This document shows, in pieces, positions 41,562-50,151 of a stretch of DNA of 64,000 nt (the stretch's first letter is position 1; every line of letters starts with the position of its first letter). The stretch comes from Kibdelosporangium persicum (GTDB lineage: Bacteria > Actinomycetota > Actinomycetes > Mycobacteriales > Pseudonocardiaceae). The DNA lies in NCBI RefSeq assembly GCF_013280595.1, contig NZ_JAAATY010000017.1, positions 124,001-188,000 on the forward strand. Direction: 5' to 3'. Below the pieces are notes generated by a model that had not been told where the DNA came from, searched no databases, and was given only the letters and a program-made list of their open reading frames with translations. The translations under genes and the position numbers were made by a program.

Positions 41562-42689
41562 TCAGGTCTTCAGACTGGACGGGTGAACGTCGGTGGGGGT
41601 GGTGCGTTCGTCTTCGCTGCCTCGTAGGGAGCGGATGCCTGAGTTGAGTACGGCCAGCAGCGGGACGGCGAGCAGTGCCCCGGGGATGCCGGCCGCGACC
41701 AGTCCGACCGCGATGGCGAGCACCACGGCGAGCGGGTGGAGGTTGACGGCTCGGCCAAGCAACAGTGGTTGCAGGACATGGGCTTCCAGTTGCTGGACGC
41801 CGATGACGATGCCCAGGAGCACCAGTGCCGATACCGGTCCGTTGGCGACCAGGGCGATCAGTACGGCGATCCCACCGGCGACGACGCCACCGATGATCGG
41901 GATGAACGCGCCGAGGAAAACCAATGCAGCCAGGGGAATCGCGAGCGGGACGCCGAGGACGACCAACCCGATCCCGGCGCCGACCGCGTCCACTGTGGCC
42001 ACTGCGATTGTCGCGCGCACGTAGCTGACCAGAGCGGACAGGCTGCGACGGCCTGCGACGTCCACCCGGTTGCGTATCCGGTGCGGGGCGGCGCGCAGCA
42101 GGAACTGCCAGATGCCGTGGCCGTCGTAGAGCAGGAAGATCAGCACGAATAGAATCAGCAGCATCTGGGCGAGGATTTCGCCGATGGTCGTGGCTGTGGT
42201 CAGCGCGCCGGCCGTGATGCCGGTCTGGGTGCTGGTCAAAGTGGTCACGAGGTTGTCGAAGAACGTTCGCACTTGCTCGTCGCTCAGGTGCAGCGGGCCG
42301 GTGGTCAGCCAGTTGCCGATGGCGTCGATGCTGCGCGAGAGCTGGATTTGCAGCGCAGGCAGGCCGTTGACGAAGGTGATGATCACGAATGTGAGCAACC
42401 CGCCGAGTACCGCCAGGCCGCCGACGAGGACCAGAGCGGCCGCCAGCCAGCGGGGTACCTTGCGCTTGACCAGGTACCCGACGGCCGGCGCCAGCAACGC
42501 GGCCAGCAACAGGGCGATCGCCACCGGAACGACCACCGCCGCGAGGTAGCCGACGACAAAACCGATCACGGCCAGCGTCGCGGCGACCACCAGCAACCGC
42601 CAGCCCAGTGCGGCACTGATCTGCAACGCTCCCGGCACGGCCGGATGTTCGGAGCCGACGTACGGCGGTGTGGTGTCCGGAGTGTCCAC
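41562..42689 (-). CDS. AI-2E-family (PF01594-type) membrane permease
   Basis: 375 aa. Eight helices in the AI-2E layout: a pair near residues 25-65 (LVVAATLAVIGFVVGYLAAVVVPVAIALLLAALLAPAVGYLV), one near 80-100, a large helical loop to ~150, then LLILFVLIFLLYDGHGIWQFLL and the final cluster with GAFIPIIGGVVAGGIAVLIAL and VLQPLLLGRAVNLHPLAVV. Members export small signals or ions; for most the substrate is unknown. GTG 42689 has GAGGAA upstream and is preferred over the ATG at 42725. Confidence 0.88.
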   Translation of the reverse strand: MDTPDTTPPYVGSEHPAVPGALQISAALGWRLLVVAATLAVIGFVVGYLAAVVVPVAIALLLAALLAPAVGYLVKRKVPRWLAAALVLVGGLAVLGGLLTFVIITFVNGLPALQIQLSRSIDAIGNWLTTGPLHLSDEQVRTFFDNLVTTLTSTQTGITAGALTTATTIGEILAQMLLILFVLIFLLYDGHGIWQFLLRAAPHRIRNRVDVAGRRSLSALVSYVRATIAVATVDAVGAGIGLVVLGVPLAIPLAALVFLGAFIPIIGGVVAGGIAVLIALVANGPVSALVLLGIVIGVQQLEAHVLQPLLLGRAVNLHPLAVVLAIAVGLVAAGIPGALLAVPLLAVLNSGIRSLRGSEDERTTPTDVHPSSLKT

Positions 42690-43120
42690 TGTGGTTCCTC
42701 TCGACCTGTCGTATGGCGGGTGCACACATGTCGCCAGGATCCGGAGCGGTCCAACACAAGATGTATACCGATACTAGACCTGATTGGCCCACTGAGCTCA
42801 TCACGAGTGCGCACGGCCGCGTCCATCACCGACCACCTCATGACCACAGCCCGGGTCACCCGTATCGATCAGCCGTCTCCCGCCGGCAGCCGTCGTGCCG
42901 GATCTCCACCTGAACACTGTGCTGCCTGAAGTGACAAGGTCGCGCGTTTTCGGCGGCGCCGCCTGGGTACCCGGCACTATGTGAGGATCTGTGGTTCCTG
43001 AATGGACTGCGCGCCACCTGTCGGCGACTCGTCCTGGGCCAGACTGGTGCCCGATTCCGCACCGATCGCCCCGGGCCTCGGCGACGGAGCCACAGTTGCC
43101 CTTTCCGGAGGTAGAAACGC
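42690..43120. other. Intergenic region, no gene seen
   Basis: 431 bp between the divergent AI-2E permease and desaturase remnant. It is AT-richer near 42750-42800, where the permease promoter probably lies. Frames here lack ribosome sites and family features. Confidence 0.4.
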
Positions 43121-43550
43121 GTGAGTACGACAGTCTTCCAACAATCTTCCAGCGCGGACACGTCGCCTCAGTCGACGCCGGCCGGTGAGAAGTCCCAGGC
43201 CGGGCTGTCCCCGGTCAAGCTGTTCGCCCTTGTTCCAGCGGTGGCCCTGGCCGCGGCGGTCCCGCTGGCCTGGGTCTGGGGCCTGGCCTGGACCGGCATG
43301 GTCCTTGCCGTGTTCTTTTCCACGTTGACCAGCCAGGGTGTGACGATCGGGTCTCACCGGTACCTCACCCGCGAACTTCCGGCCACTGGCGCTGCCGTCG
43401 ACGGGCCAGTCCTGGCACAACTCCCCCCACACCGGCCCCCGGCCTGATCACAGGCGCGAGGGTCCGGTGCGCACTGGGCGTCGCTGGGGAACGAACCTGG
43501 GATCGTCGACGTTGTCCTGGTGGATGGTCGAGTTCGCCCTTGCCTGTGGA
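43121..43550 (+). pseudogene. Acyl-CoA (stearoyl-type) desaturase remnant with internal deletion and frameshift
   Basis: From GTG 43121 (GGAGG upstream) the frame reads like the start of a delta-9 acyl-CoA desaturase: soluble leader, two hydrophobic helices, then GVTIGSHRYLT, the first His box. It then departs and stops at 43447. In the next frame the third His box appears at once as GQSWHNSPH (GESWHNxHH in intact enzymes) followed by family-like C-terminal residues to ~43550. The middle ~500 bp, with two membrane helices and the second His box, is gone. It cannot be active. An intact desaturase of another subfamily follows. Confidence 0.8.
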
Positions 43551-43690
43551 AGCGATGGTGCGGGCACTGCTCTCTTGTGCGTGCCGGCCGGAGAACCGGC
43601 TTCAGATCCCAGCTCATCGCCGGGCTTCACCTCTGGGTCCCGCTGACGAAGGTCATCGGCATCCTCATTTCCTGGAAGGCGACACTCATC

Positions 43691-44737
43691 ATGACCACAA
43701 CCGAGATCCAGCCCTCGGATGCCGGGCGCGGCAGTGACTTCGCGCTCCTGGCGAGAGAAATAAGCCACGCCGGCCTGCTGGACAGGCGGCGTGGCTACTA
43801 CATACTGCGAATGGCGATCAATGTGCTGCTGCTCGCGGCCGGAGGTCTCGCGTTCGTGCTGTTGGGCGACTCGTGGTGGCAGTTGCTGACCGCGGGGTTC
43901 CTCGCGGTGGTGTTCACCCAGTTCGCGTTCATCGGTCACGACGCCGGACACCGCCAGATCTTCCGGTCCCGCCGGAAGAACAACGTCGTCGGCTACCTTC
44001 ACGGCGCGGTCACCGGGATCAGCTTCCAGTGGTGGGTGACCAAACACAACCAGCACCACGCGAACCCCAACCACGAGGACCACGATCCGGATATCGACAT
44101 TCCCGCGCTGGCGTTCAGCCGGGAGCAGTCCCGCGCCAAACAGGGCCTGTACCGCCTGATCACGAAGTACCAGGCGTTCCTGTTCTTCCCGCTGTTGACG
44201 CTCGAGGCGGTGATCCTGCGCATCGCGGGTGTCCAGGCCGTTTTCCGCCGTGAGGTCAAGCGTCCTGTGCTGGAAGCCGTGCTGCTGACTGTTCCGCTCG
44301 CGGGTTATCTTGTCGCGCTGTTCCTGGTGCTGTCCCCGCTTCAGGCTGTGCTGTTCATAGCGGTGCACCAAGGCATCATGGGCGTCTACCTCGGATGCTG
44401 TTTCGCGCCGAACCACAAGGGCATGCCGATCCTGACCAAGGAGCAAAAACTGGACCACCTGCGCAAGCAGGTGCTGACCTCTCGCAACATCTCCGGTGGA
44501 CGGTGGGTGGACGTTCTGCTCGGCGGCCTGAACTACCAGATCGAACACCACCTTTTCCCGCACATGCCCCGGGTCAACCTGCGCCGGGCGCAACCTGTCG
44601 TGCAGGCATTCTGTGCCAGGCACGGCATTTCCTACCGGCAAAGTGGCCTCTTCGCGTCCTACGCCCAGGTCCTGCGGCACCTGCATGACGCCGGCGCGGC
44701 ACTTCGCCGCCCTGACGCGGTGGCGAACAACATCTGA
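43691..44737 (+). CDS. Membrane fatty-acid desaturase (DesA3/linoleoyl-CoA desaturase type)
   Basis: 348 aa. All three histidine boxes are present: HDAGH (near residue 84), HNQHH (near 120) and QIEHH (near 282), with the diiron spacing of PF00487 front-end/acyl-lipid desaturases, and four to five membrane helices (INVLLLAAGGLAFVLLG, AVLLTVPLAGYLVALFLVLS). It would introduce a double bond in a membrane acyl chain with O2. ATG 43691 has GGAAGG ~10 bp upstream. The damaged desaturase directly upstream may have supplied an older partner activity. Confidence 0.92.
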   Translation: MTTTEIQPSDAGRGSDFALLAREISHAGLLDRRRGYYILRMAINVLLLAAGGLAFVLLGDSWWQLLTAGFLAVVFTQFAFIGHDAGHRQIFRSRRKNNVVGYLHGAVTGISFQWWVTKHNQHHANPNHEDHDPDIDIPALAFSREQSRAKQGLYRLITKYQAFLFFPLLTLEAVILRIAGVQAVFRREVKRPVLEAVLLTVPLAGYLVALFLVLSPLQAVLFIAVHQGIMGVYLGCCFAPNHKGMPILTKEQKLDHLRKQVLTSRNISGGRWVDVLLGGLNYQIEHHLFPHMPRVNLRRAQPVVQAFCARHGISYRQSGLFASYAQVLRHLHDAGAALRRPDAVANNI

Positions 44738-45202
44738 CGGATGTACTGAATGGATCGTGTCATCATCACAGCCGAATCCGGGAACATGACCGTACAAGAC
44801 CTGTTCAGTCATGCACACCCGGACCGCACGCCTGGCGCGAATGACGCGCCTGGCGGCGTCTCGCGATCCCGCACCGAAAGTCCGCTGTGAACTGACCGAT
44901 CATGGTCCACGAGGTGTACTGTCAGAAGTGTCGGAAGCTTTCGTATGCGGGTGGTCAAGCTCGCATCGTTTTCGGCGACGCCCACGCCGCCCGGTGCTCG
45001 AGGTCGGTGACGGGAGTTCGGCACGATGCCGGGGCCGCACGCGCATCGCCAGACCCTTCGGCCACACACTGGCCATTGAGCTACCTCGGCAAGTGCCGAA
45101 GGTGCCCGGTCGGGTCAGCCGATGACGCGCGTGGTCCTGATCGCGGGACCGGTCGTAAGAAGCGGTGTGCCGACCGACGAATCGGCCGGACGGGAGTTCG
45201 AC
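44738..45202. other. Intergenic region, no gene seen
   Basis: 465 bp between the desaturase and a DUF5994 gene. Open frames on both strands (e.g. from 44902) have no family features or ribosome sites, and codon patterns look random. The promoter of the DUF5994 gene should lie in 45120-45200. Confidence 0.4.
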
Positions 45203-45721
45203 ATGAAGCCTCATGGGGAGCGACGTGCAGCCGTGCCCGCACCGAGTGGACGCGTGCCATTGCGGCTGACGTTGAAGCCGCCCTCCGCTGTCACAGATGT
45301 GATCGACGGTGGCTGGTGGCCCCGGTCGATGGATCCGATGGCGGAGTTTCCCGCGATGATCGCGGGTGTGACCGACCGGGTGGGCCCGGTCAGCAGGGTG
45401 GACTACAACATGGACGCCTGGGGTGACGCGCCCCGGCGCATCGTCATCGACGGTGAAATGGTTCGCCTTGAGGGCATCCGTTCGCTCGATCCGCGTACGG
45501 TTCTCGTGTCGGGAGAGGGCTGGCAGCGGGCGACCTTGCTGGTCGTCCCGCCCGGCGCCGGTGAGGACGCCGCACAGTCCGCGCTGCACAGTGCCGCGGA
45601 CCCCGCTGTTCGCGATGGAGCGGAACGCATTCTGCTCGCGAGCGACGACATCGGCTGCTGCGCTCCGGACGGCGCTGTCCCTGTTCCCCGTGGCTCATCT
45701 TCTGGCGACGCCAGACGATGA
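45203..45721 (+). CDS. DUF5994-family protein (copy A)
   Basis: 172 aa. The conserved DUF5994 pattern is LRLTLKPPSAVTDVIDGGWWPRSMDPMAEFPAMI, then VSRVDYNMDAWG, RRIVIDGEMVRLEG and LLVVPPGAG. The family is actinobacterial and of unknown function, often found beside stress genes. The frame is open to 45122 but the family-like sequence starts after ATG 45203. A second DUF5994 gene lies at 46255 on the other strand, with an HPF-like gene between them. Confidence 0.82.
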   Translation: MKPHGERRAAVPAPSGRVPLRLTLKPPSAVTDVIDGGWWPRSMDPMAEFPAMIAGVTDRVGPVSRVDYNMDAWGDAPRRIVIDGEMVRLEGIRSLDPRTVLVSGEGWQRATLLVVPPGAGEDAAQSALHSAADPAVRDGAERILLASDDIGCCAPDGAVPVPRGSSSGDARR

Positions 45722-45776
45722 GCCACGGGCGACTCGGCGCTTCGCGCGGGAGCCACGGAACCCCACGCTGGTCCGA

Positions 45777-46160
45777 TTACTCGGCGTTCGGTGCTGTGTG
45801 GGGGTGGCGTAGTGCGCGGTTGTTGCGCGGTTCGGTGCGGGTCTTGGCATCGTCGATCTGACGGATCAGGCCGTTGCGGACTTCGTTGAGCGCCACCGCC
45901 AGTTCCGGCGCCGAGGACGTGGACACCAGGTGTAGCCGGGTATTGCGGCGGATCCAGCATTCCAGCGTGACCCGCTGGCCCACACCGTCGCGATCCTTCA
46001 GACTGATTTCCAGGTCGACCTGTTCGTCGCGGAAGGACCGCAGCCTCGGCTCCAGCGCGGCCAGGCGTTGGATGATCCAGTCGCGTTCGGACACATGGAA
46101 TCCAGCGGCAAGGTGGAGTCGCTGTCCGATCATCGGTGCATCTTCCGGAATTCCGGTCAT
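45777..46160 (-). CDS. HPF/RaiA-like ribosome hibernation protein
   Basis: 127 aa. The core from IGQRLHLAAGFHVSERDWIIQRLAALEPRLRSF through VDLEISLKDRDG and RVTLECWIRR to a C-terminal helix with LAVALNEVRNGLIRQIDDAK has the beta-alpha pattern of the S30AE (YfiA/HPF) family. It lacks the long C-terminal dimerisation domain of full HPF. Such proteins bind the 30S subunit in stress or stationary phase. ATG 46160 is chosen over 46343 since the extra part is unlike the family. It lies between two DUF5994 genes. Confidence 0.7.
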   Translation of the reverse strand: MTGIPEDAPMIGQRLHLAAGFHVSERDWIIQRLAALEPRLRSFRDEQVDLEISLKDRDGVGQRVTLECWIRRNTRLHLVSTSSAPELAVALNEVRNGLIRQIDDAKTRTEPRNNRALRHPHTAPNAE

Positions 46161-46254
46161 GTACTGCGCCTTCCCTGTGTCGCCTTCGCTTGGTGCGGGC
46201 TGGGCATCCCTTGCGCCGGTGGACCTGGCCGTTGCCTTGCCACTGGCTGTGCTG

Positions 46255-46743
46255 TCACACGTTCGGCGCGGTGGCCGGTCGTCCGCCGAGCGAAACGCCG
46301 TTGCTGGCAAGGATGTCCTCAACGGTGGCGGTCGTGTCCACACCTGACGCCGACCTCAACACCGCACGGGCCACACCACCGGGTGTGGCCGGGGGAACCA
46401 GCAACACGCGGATCTGTTTCAGGTTCAGGCCGGTCAGTGCCACGGTGTTCGGTCGCATGGTGTGCAGGGCTTCCAAGTGGACCGTCCAGCCCTCGACCGT
46501 CAGCGTCTTTTCAGCCGGGTCCCAGTCGTGGGGATGGTAGGCGAAATGACGGGCTGGTCCGACCCATGAGCTCAACGCCATGATCAGCGCGGGGAATTCG
46601 GCTGCCGGGTCGGTCGACCACGGCCACCAGCCCCCGTCGAGGGGCCCGCGGGCCGCGGAGCTCGGTTTGATCTTCAATCGCAGTTCGCGTCCTGGGTGCT
46701 GGAGGGGCACGTCAGCGCTGGTGACGAGCAGGTCCGAGGCCAT
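46255..46743 (-). CDS. DUF5994-family protein (copy B)
   Basis: 162 aa with the same signature as copy A: LRLKIKPSSAARGPLDGGWWPWSTDPAAEFPALI, FAYHPHDWDPAEKTL and VLLVPPATPG. The two copies differ at many positions, so this is an old duplication. ATG 46743 marks the start; the extension to 46869 is unlike copy A. The HPF-like gene follows downstream on the same strand, so these two may form a stress unit. Confidence 0.82.
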   Translation of the reverse strand: MASDLLVTSADVPLQHPGRELRLKIKPSSAARGPLDGGWWPWSTDPAAEFPALIMALSSWVGPARHFAYHPHDWDPAEKTLTVEGWTVHLEALHTMRPNTVALTGLNLKQIRVLLVPPATPGGVARAVLRSASGVDTTATVEDILASNGVSLGGRPATAPNV

Positions 46744-46911
46744 CTCGGTGCTCCGCCTCTGGCCGGAATCGCCGACCGGTTTTGTCCACCCAAGGTGGCC
46801 CCGGCTTGACTGCCGGCACTCGACATACCCTCGGTACAGTTCAGTATACGCCGAGACGGGGGCATCCATCGGAGGTTGCCTCCCGAGTGCCGGTGTCGTG
46901 GTCCTCCTTGC

Positions 46912-47409
46912 TCAGTGTGTCCCTCCGCAGCATTGGTGCGGTTGTTCGATCTCGATCGGCCGTACCATGCCACCGGCGGCGGGTTCGACGAGCAGTACCA
47001 GGCGTCCGTCCTGGTATTCCGGCCGGAGAAAACCGCGAGTGTCCACCAGGATGTCGGGCGTCACCTGGTTTCCGACCGCGACGACCTCGTCGATCGCCGA
47101 AGCGGCGGTGATTTCCGCGATCGAGTGAACGCCGGTGAGGCCGGACTGTCCCGGGAACCGGACGCACCGTCCACTCGCACCCGTTTCGGCTGTCGTGATC
47201 TCCACGCCGTCCAGCTGTTCGGGCGGGCCCACGAGCCGCGCTGTCATCGCGACGGTCGCGACGGTGGAACTCCGGTCGACCTGGGTGCAGACGATGTCGG
47301 CCGCAAGGCCACGTCCGTCCACTAAGGAGAGTACGTGCGCGTCGATGTGTGCGGCGGTGCCGCCCGCGATCGATGGGTCGCAGGCGGCACGGATCCACTG
47401 CTGTGTCAT
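46912..47409 (-). CDS. Unknown protein with C-terminal Cys-Cys tail, paired with PHP protein
   Basis: 165 aa beginning MTQQWIRAACDPSIAGGTAAH. The middle alternates short beta-like strands. The C-terminus ends HQCCGGTH, a possible metal or redox tail. It starts 5 bp after the stop of the Tat-exported PHP-domain gene, so the two are cotranscribed and probably act together. There is no signal peptide. I do not recognise a family. Confidence 0.6.
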   Translation of the reverse strand: MTQQWIRAACDPSIAGGTAAHIDAHVLSLVDGRGLAADIVCTQVDRSSTVATVAMTARLVGPPEQLDGVEITTAETGASGRCVRFPGQSGLTGVHSIAEITAASAIDEVVAVGNQVTPDILVDTRGFLRPEYQDGRLVLLVEPAAGGMVRPIEIEQPHQCCGGTH

Positions 47410-47414
47410 GGGTT

Positions 47415-49118
47415 TCAGATGATGTCCACGAAGACGGGGTTGGCGTGGAACCAGAGGTCCGACCATGGGTCGGCGTCTCCGACGACGTCCATGACCGGTC
47501 CGCCTTCGGAGGTCAGCCGGTTGCCGTCGCTGCCGCGCAGCCGTAGGTAGAACGGGCCGTCGACGCCGCGGAAGACATGGGTGAACCGAATCCGGCCACG
47601 TTGCCTGGCGCCGACCTCGAAGGTCTTGACCAGCTTGGTCCCCGGCGCGGCCAGTGTGTCGCGGTCGGCGGCCGGGCCGGTCACCGGGCCCGCGATCAGG
47701 TCCACTTTGGCCAGTTTCGGGATGGCGCCGTTGAAGTTCGGCCCACCGGCCAGGGTGACGTCGATGGTGACCTCGACGTCCCCGCCGCGGCGCACGAACG
47801 TCCGGCCGCCGATCGACACGCCTCGGTTGTCGCCCTCGGACAAAGCCCGCACGCGTAGGTCCAGACCGTCGATCAGCCGGCCGTGCACGGCGACGACCTT
47901 GCCCGCCTGCAGTCCGCGCATGATGTCCACATAGGACTTTGAGCGGGCGCCGACCAGGGTGGAGCTGTAGAAGCCGGGCCAGTAGTCGCCGTAGACCTGG
48001 CGCACGCCCGAGTCGGTGGGGGCACCGCGGCTGCCGGTCCTGGCGTGGTCCTGGCTGCCGGGCACGAAGGTGTCGCCGAAGTTCTGGTGGCTGTCGGACG
48101 TCGCGGTGACCCACCACGGCTTGCCCTCGGCCAGCAGTGAGTCCCACAAGCCGCCGAGTTTCGCGGTCATCCAGTCGAAGCCACCGTAGGTGCGGTACGG
48201 GTTCTCGGCGGCAGTGGGGTTGTAGCCCGGGAAGCTGTCCGGCCCCGGGGAGGCCTCGTAGTACCCCCGTGCGTCGCCACGGCCACCTGCTGCCTCGGGA
48301 ATTCCCGCTGCCTGGTGGCCGGGGGCGCCTTCCATGCCGACGGCGACCTGCGGCGCCGCGTCGCGCCAGCCGCGCAACTCGTGCGGGCTGTCGACACCGC
48401 GCCGGGCAGGGTGGTTGGCGAACATCAGCGCGACCTCGGTCCGGCCGGCCAGGACCTGAGCGTCCAGGTAACGCAGGGCCGCGAGCGCGTAGGGTTCGCC
48501 GTCCGCGGAGGTCGATCGCGTGATCAGGCCCTTGCCGCCCTGCGCGACCGGCGTGGACAGGATGCCGCCGTCGTACGCGGCCTCGAAGGCCTTCAGGATG
48601 TTCACGGTCTCGCGGCCGGGCGGCAGGAAGACCGTCGCATGCTCGGCACCCGGGATGTTCCACTCCAGACCCTGGTAGACCAGGATGTCCCGGTTGGACC
48701 GCCGGGCCTGCTCGATGTCCGGTGTGGTCTGGTCGATCGAGAACTTCTGGTGCGCCACGCCGCCGTGGTCGGTGATCACCATCCAGTCCAGGCCGTACTT
48801 GCGTGCGTTGGCGACCTGGGTCGCGACCTCGTACTGGGCGTCCGGCGAGTACTTGGTGTGGATGTGGTGGTCGCCGGCGAACCAGCGGTCACCGCCGCCC
48901 CAGGGATTGCGCGGGCGCTCCACGTCGTGCCCGTGATCGGCCGCCGCGACACCGGGCGTCACCGCGGCCGCACCGGCGGCCAGCCCGACACCGGCCAGGA
49001 ACCTGCGCCTGGCCACCGAAAGTGGACGGTCGTCCTGCTCGTCCCGCCAGCTGCCTTCCACCGGCGCGGACTCGTGATGATGGTGATCGTGATCGTGGTC
49101 GTGATGAACATGCGACAT
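47415..49118 (-). CDS. Tat-exported PHP-domain metallohydrolase with His-rich N-terminus
   Basis: 567 aa. The first ~15 residues (HVHHDHDHDHHHHE) are a run of His/Asp. Then follows a twin-arginine signal (VARRRFLAGVGLAAGAAAVTPG) and a PHP-type catalytic domain: HHIHTKYSPD, WMVITDHGG, LVYQGLEWNIPGAEHATVF, FANHPAR and TATSDSHQNFGD provide metal ligands. The C-terminal ~130 residues form a beta domain. Tat export implies the metals are loaded before secretion. PHP domains hydrolyse phosphoesters. The His-rich extension before a Tat motif is unusual. Confidence 0.85.
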   Translation of the reverse strand: MSHVHHDHDHDHHHHESAPVEGSWRDEQDDRPLSVARRRFLAGVGLAAGAAAVTPGVAAADHGHDVERPRNPWGGGDRWFAGDHHIHTKYSPDAQYEVATQVANARKYGLDWMVITDHGGVAHQKFSIDQTTPDIEQARRSNRDILVYQGLEWNIPGAEHATVFLPPGRETVNILKAFEAAYDGGILSTPVAQGGKGLITRSTSADGEPYALAALRYLDAQVLAGRTEVALMFANHPARRGVDSPHELRGWRDAAPQVAVGMEGAPGHQAAGIPEAAGGRGDARGYYEASPGPDSFPGYNPTAAENPYRTYGGFDWMTAKLGGLWDSLLAEGKPWWVTATSDSHQNFGDTFVPGSQDHARTGSRGAPTDSGVRQVYGDYWPGFYSSTLVGARSKSYVDIMRGLQAGKVVAVHGRLIDGLDLRVRALSEGDNRGVSIGGRTFVRRGGDVEVTIDVTLAGGPNFNGAIPKLAKVDLIAGPVTGPAADRDTLAAPGTKLVKTFEVGARQRGRIRFTHVFRGVDGPFYLRLRGSDGNRLTSEGGPVMDVVGDADPWSDLWFHANPVFVDII

Positions 49119-49214
49119 GCGCGCGAAAGTATTGCCACGCGTGCATCAGAACGATCCTCATGGGCGTGAACAGCGAATGAACACTCGCCGGGTGCGTCCG
49201 GACGTGCCGCCCAG

Positions 49215-49421
49215 GTGGGACTGGCCGACCGGGACGTGCTGGTGCACGGGAGGCCGGCCGATGACCAGTTCCACCTGGGCTCGGCGAACGTCCTCGTCCT
49301 GCCGGGTGACCGCTGGCTGGGCGTCGTCGTCCCCGGCAGGAACACCGGAAGGGGATTCGTGGTGCCGTTCGGCGGCGGCGAGTCCCGCCGCGGACCACGG
49401 GATCACCGGCTCCGCCGGTGA
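49215..49421 (+). CDS. Possible small protein, weakly supported
   Basis: A 68-aa frame from GTG 49215 with protein-like composition (DRDVLVHGRPADDQFHLG and VLVLPGDRWLGVVVPGRN). It has no ribosome site and no recognised family. It lies between the divergent PHP gene and the convergent small secreted-protein gene. It could be a real small gene, a fragment, or chance. Confidence 0.25.
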   Translation: MGLADRDVLVHGRPADDQFHLGSANVLVLPGDRWLGVVVPGRNTGRGFVVPFGGGESRRGPRDHRLRR

Positions 49422-49452
49422 CCGCCGCACTTCACATGCGCCAGACGGGCGT

Positions 49453-49707
49453 TCAGAGCCCGTTGGCCAGGCTGCCGAGCAGAGGCAGCCCGCTGAGGAC
49501 TTTGCCCAGACCGCCCTTGCCGTTCTGACCGCCGAGCAGGCCGCCGAGCAGAGGCAGCCCGCCGAGCAGGCCGCCGCCTGCGCGCTCGGTGACGTTGGTG
49601 ACGTTGGTGATGGGAGCGTCCTGCGCCGCGCTGGCGAGGGCGGGGCTACCGAGCACGCCGACGACAGTCAGCACCGCTGCGGTCGTGATTACACGGATCC
49701 GGGTCAT
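49453..49707 (-). CDS. Small secreted Gly/Leu-repeat protein
   Basis: 84 aa from ATG 49707. A signal peptide (TRIRVITTAAVLTVVGVLGSPALASA) precedes a mature part of ~55 residues built from repeats: GGLLGGLPLLGGLLGG, then GGLGKVLSGLPLLGSL. The DNA repeats too (two GCAGAGGCAGCCCG stretches, near 49480 and 49548). Such hydrophobic Gly/Leu peptides are found as surface-active or envelope proteins of actinomycetes. No cysteines, so it is not a chaplin. The longer start at 49878 is a shadow inside the palindrome. Confidence 0.6.
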   Translation of the reverse strand: MTRIRVITTAAVLTVVGVLGSPALASAAQDAPITNVTNVTERAGGGLLGGLPLLGGLLGGQNGKGGLGKVLSGLPLLGSLANGL

Positions 49708-49835
49708 ATGCGTCCATTCTCTGGCTGATGTGGAGCTCAAACTCCAGCAGCTCGCCACCGGCCGATCAAGATCAACTGCGGGCCGTGGCAGAAGATCACC
49801 CGTTCGTGCCCCCTGGGCGTGCGGCTGCCCCGCTT

Positions 49836-49889
49836 CCCCCTCGTGAGCGTTTATCCGTGTTCTAACCCTGCTAACCACTCACGAGGGGG
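49836..49889. repeat. Palindromic repeat, copy 1 (most diverged)
   Basis: Left arm CCCCTCGTGAGCGTTTATC, a 14-nt loop, and a partly decayed right arm ending ACTCACGAGGGG. The stop codon of the TetR remnant is supplied by the right arm (CCC-TCG-TGA on the minus strand). See copies at 53516 and 58421. Confidence 0.85.
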
Positions 49890-50151
49890 CCTTGGGCGGT
49901 GGGGTTGCGGAGAGGGCGCGGAGTTCGTCGAAGGCGCGCAGCAGATGTGCGTCCAAACTCTGCGCGGGGTCGGCGATCCAGGCCTGGACCGCGTGCTGAT
50001 AGGCCGCCCAGCCGGTCCGGGCGGCCAAGTCGGCCAGCCCGTCACTGACACCGCGCTGCCGCAGTGCCTCCGCCACGCCGTCGGCGAGCCACGCGTGCTT
50101 TGTCAGCTCACGTTCGCGGAGCGCCGACCAGGGAGTCCGCTCCAGCGTCGT
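49879..50151 (-). pseudogene. TetR-family regulator, C-terminal remnant
   Basis: About 90 residues of a TetR C-terminal domain: RTPWSALRERELTKHAWLA, then GVAEALRQRGVSDGLADLAARTGWAAYQHAVQAW and SLDAHLLRAFDELRAL. The N-terminal HTH is missing, and no start codon with a ribosome site precedes it. At its 5' edge it runs straight into a dehydrogenase fragment on the other strand, the mark of a deletion across a divergent promoter. It cannot bind DNA. Its stop is provided by the palindromic repeat. Confidence 0.75.

Noticed and set aside
44902-45426. 174-aa frame starting with a CxxC motif
   Set aside because: CQKCRK looks like a zinc finger, but the rest is unlike any protein and the frame overlaps the DUF5994 gene; no ribosome site.
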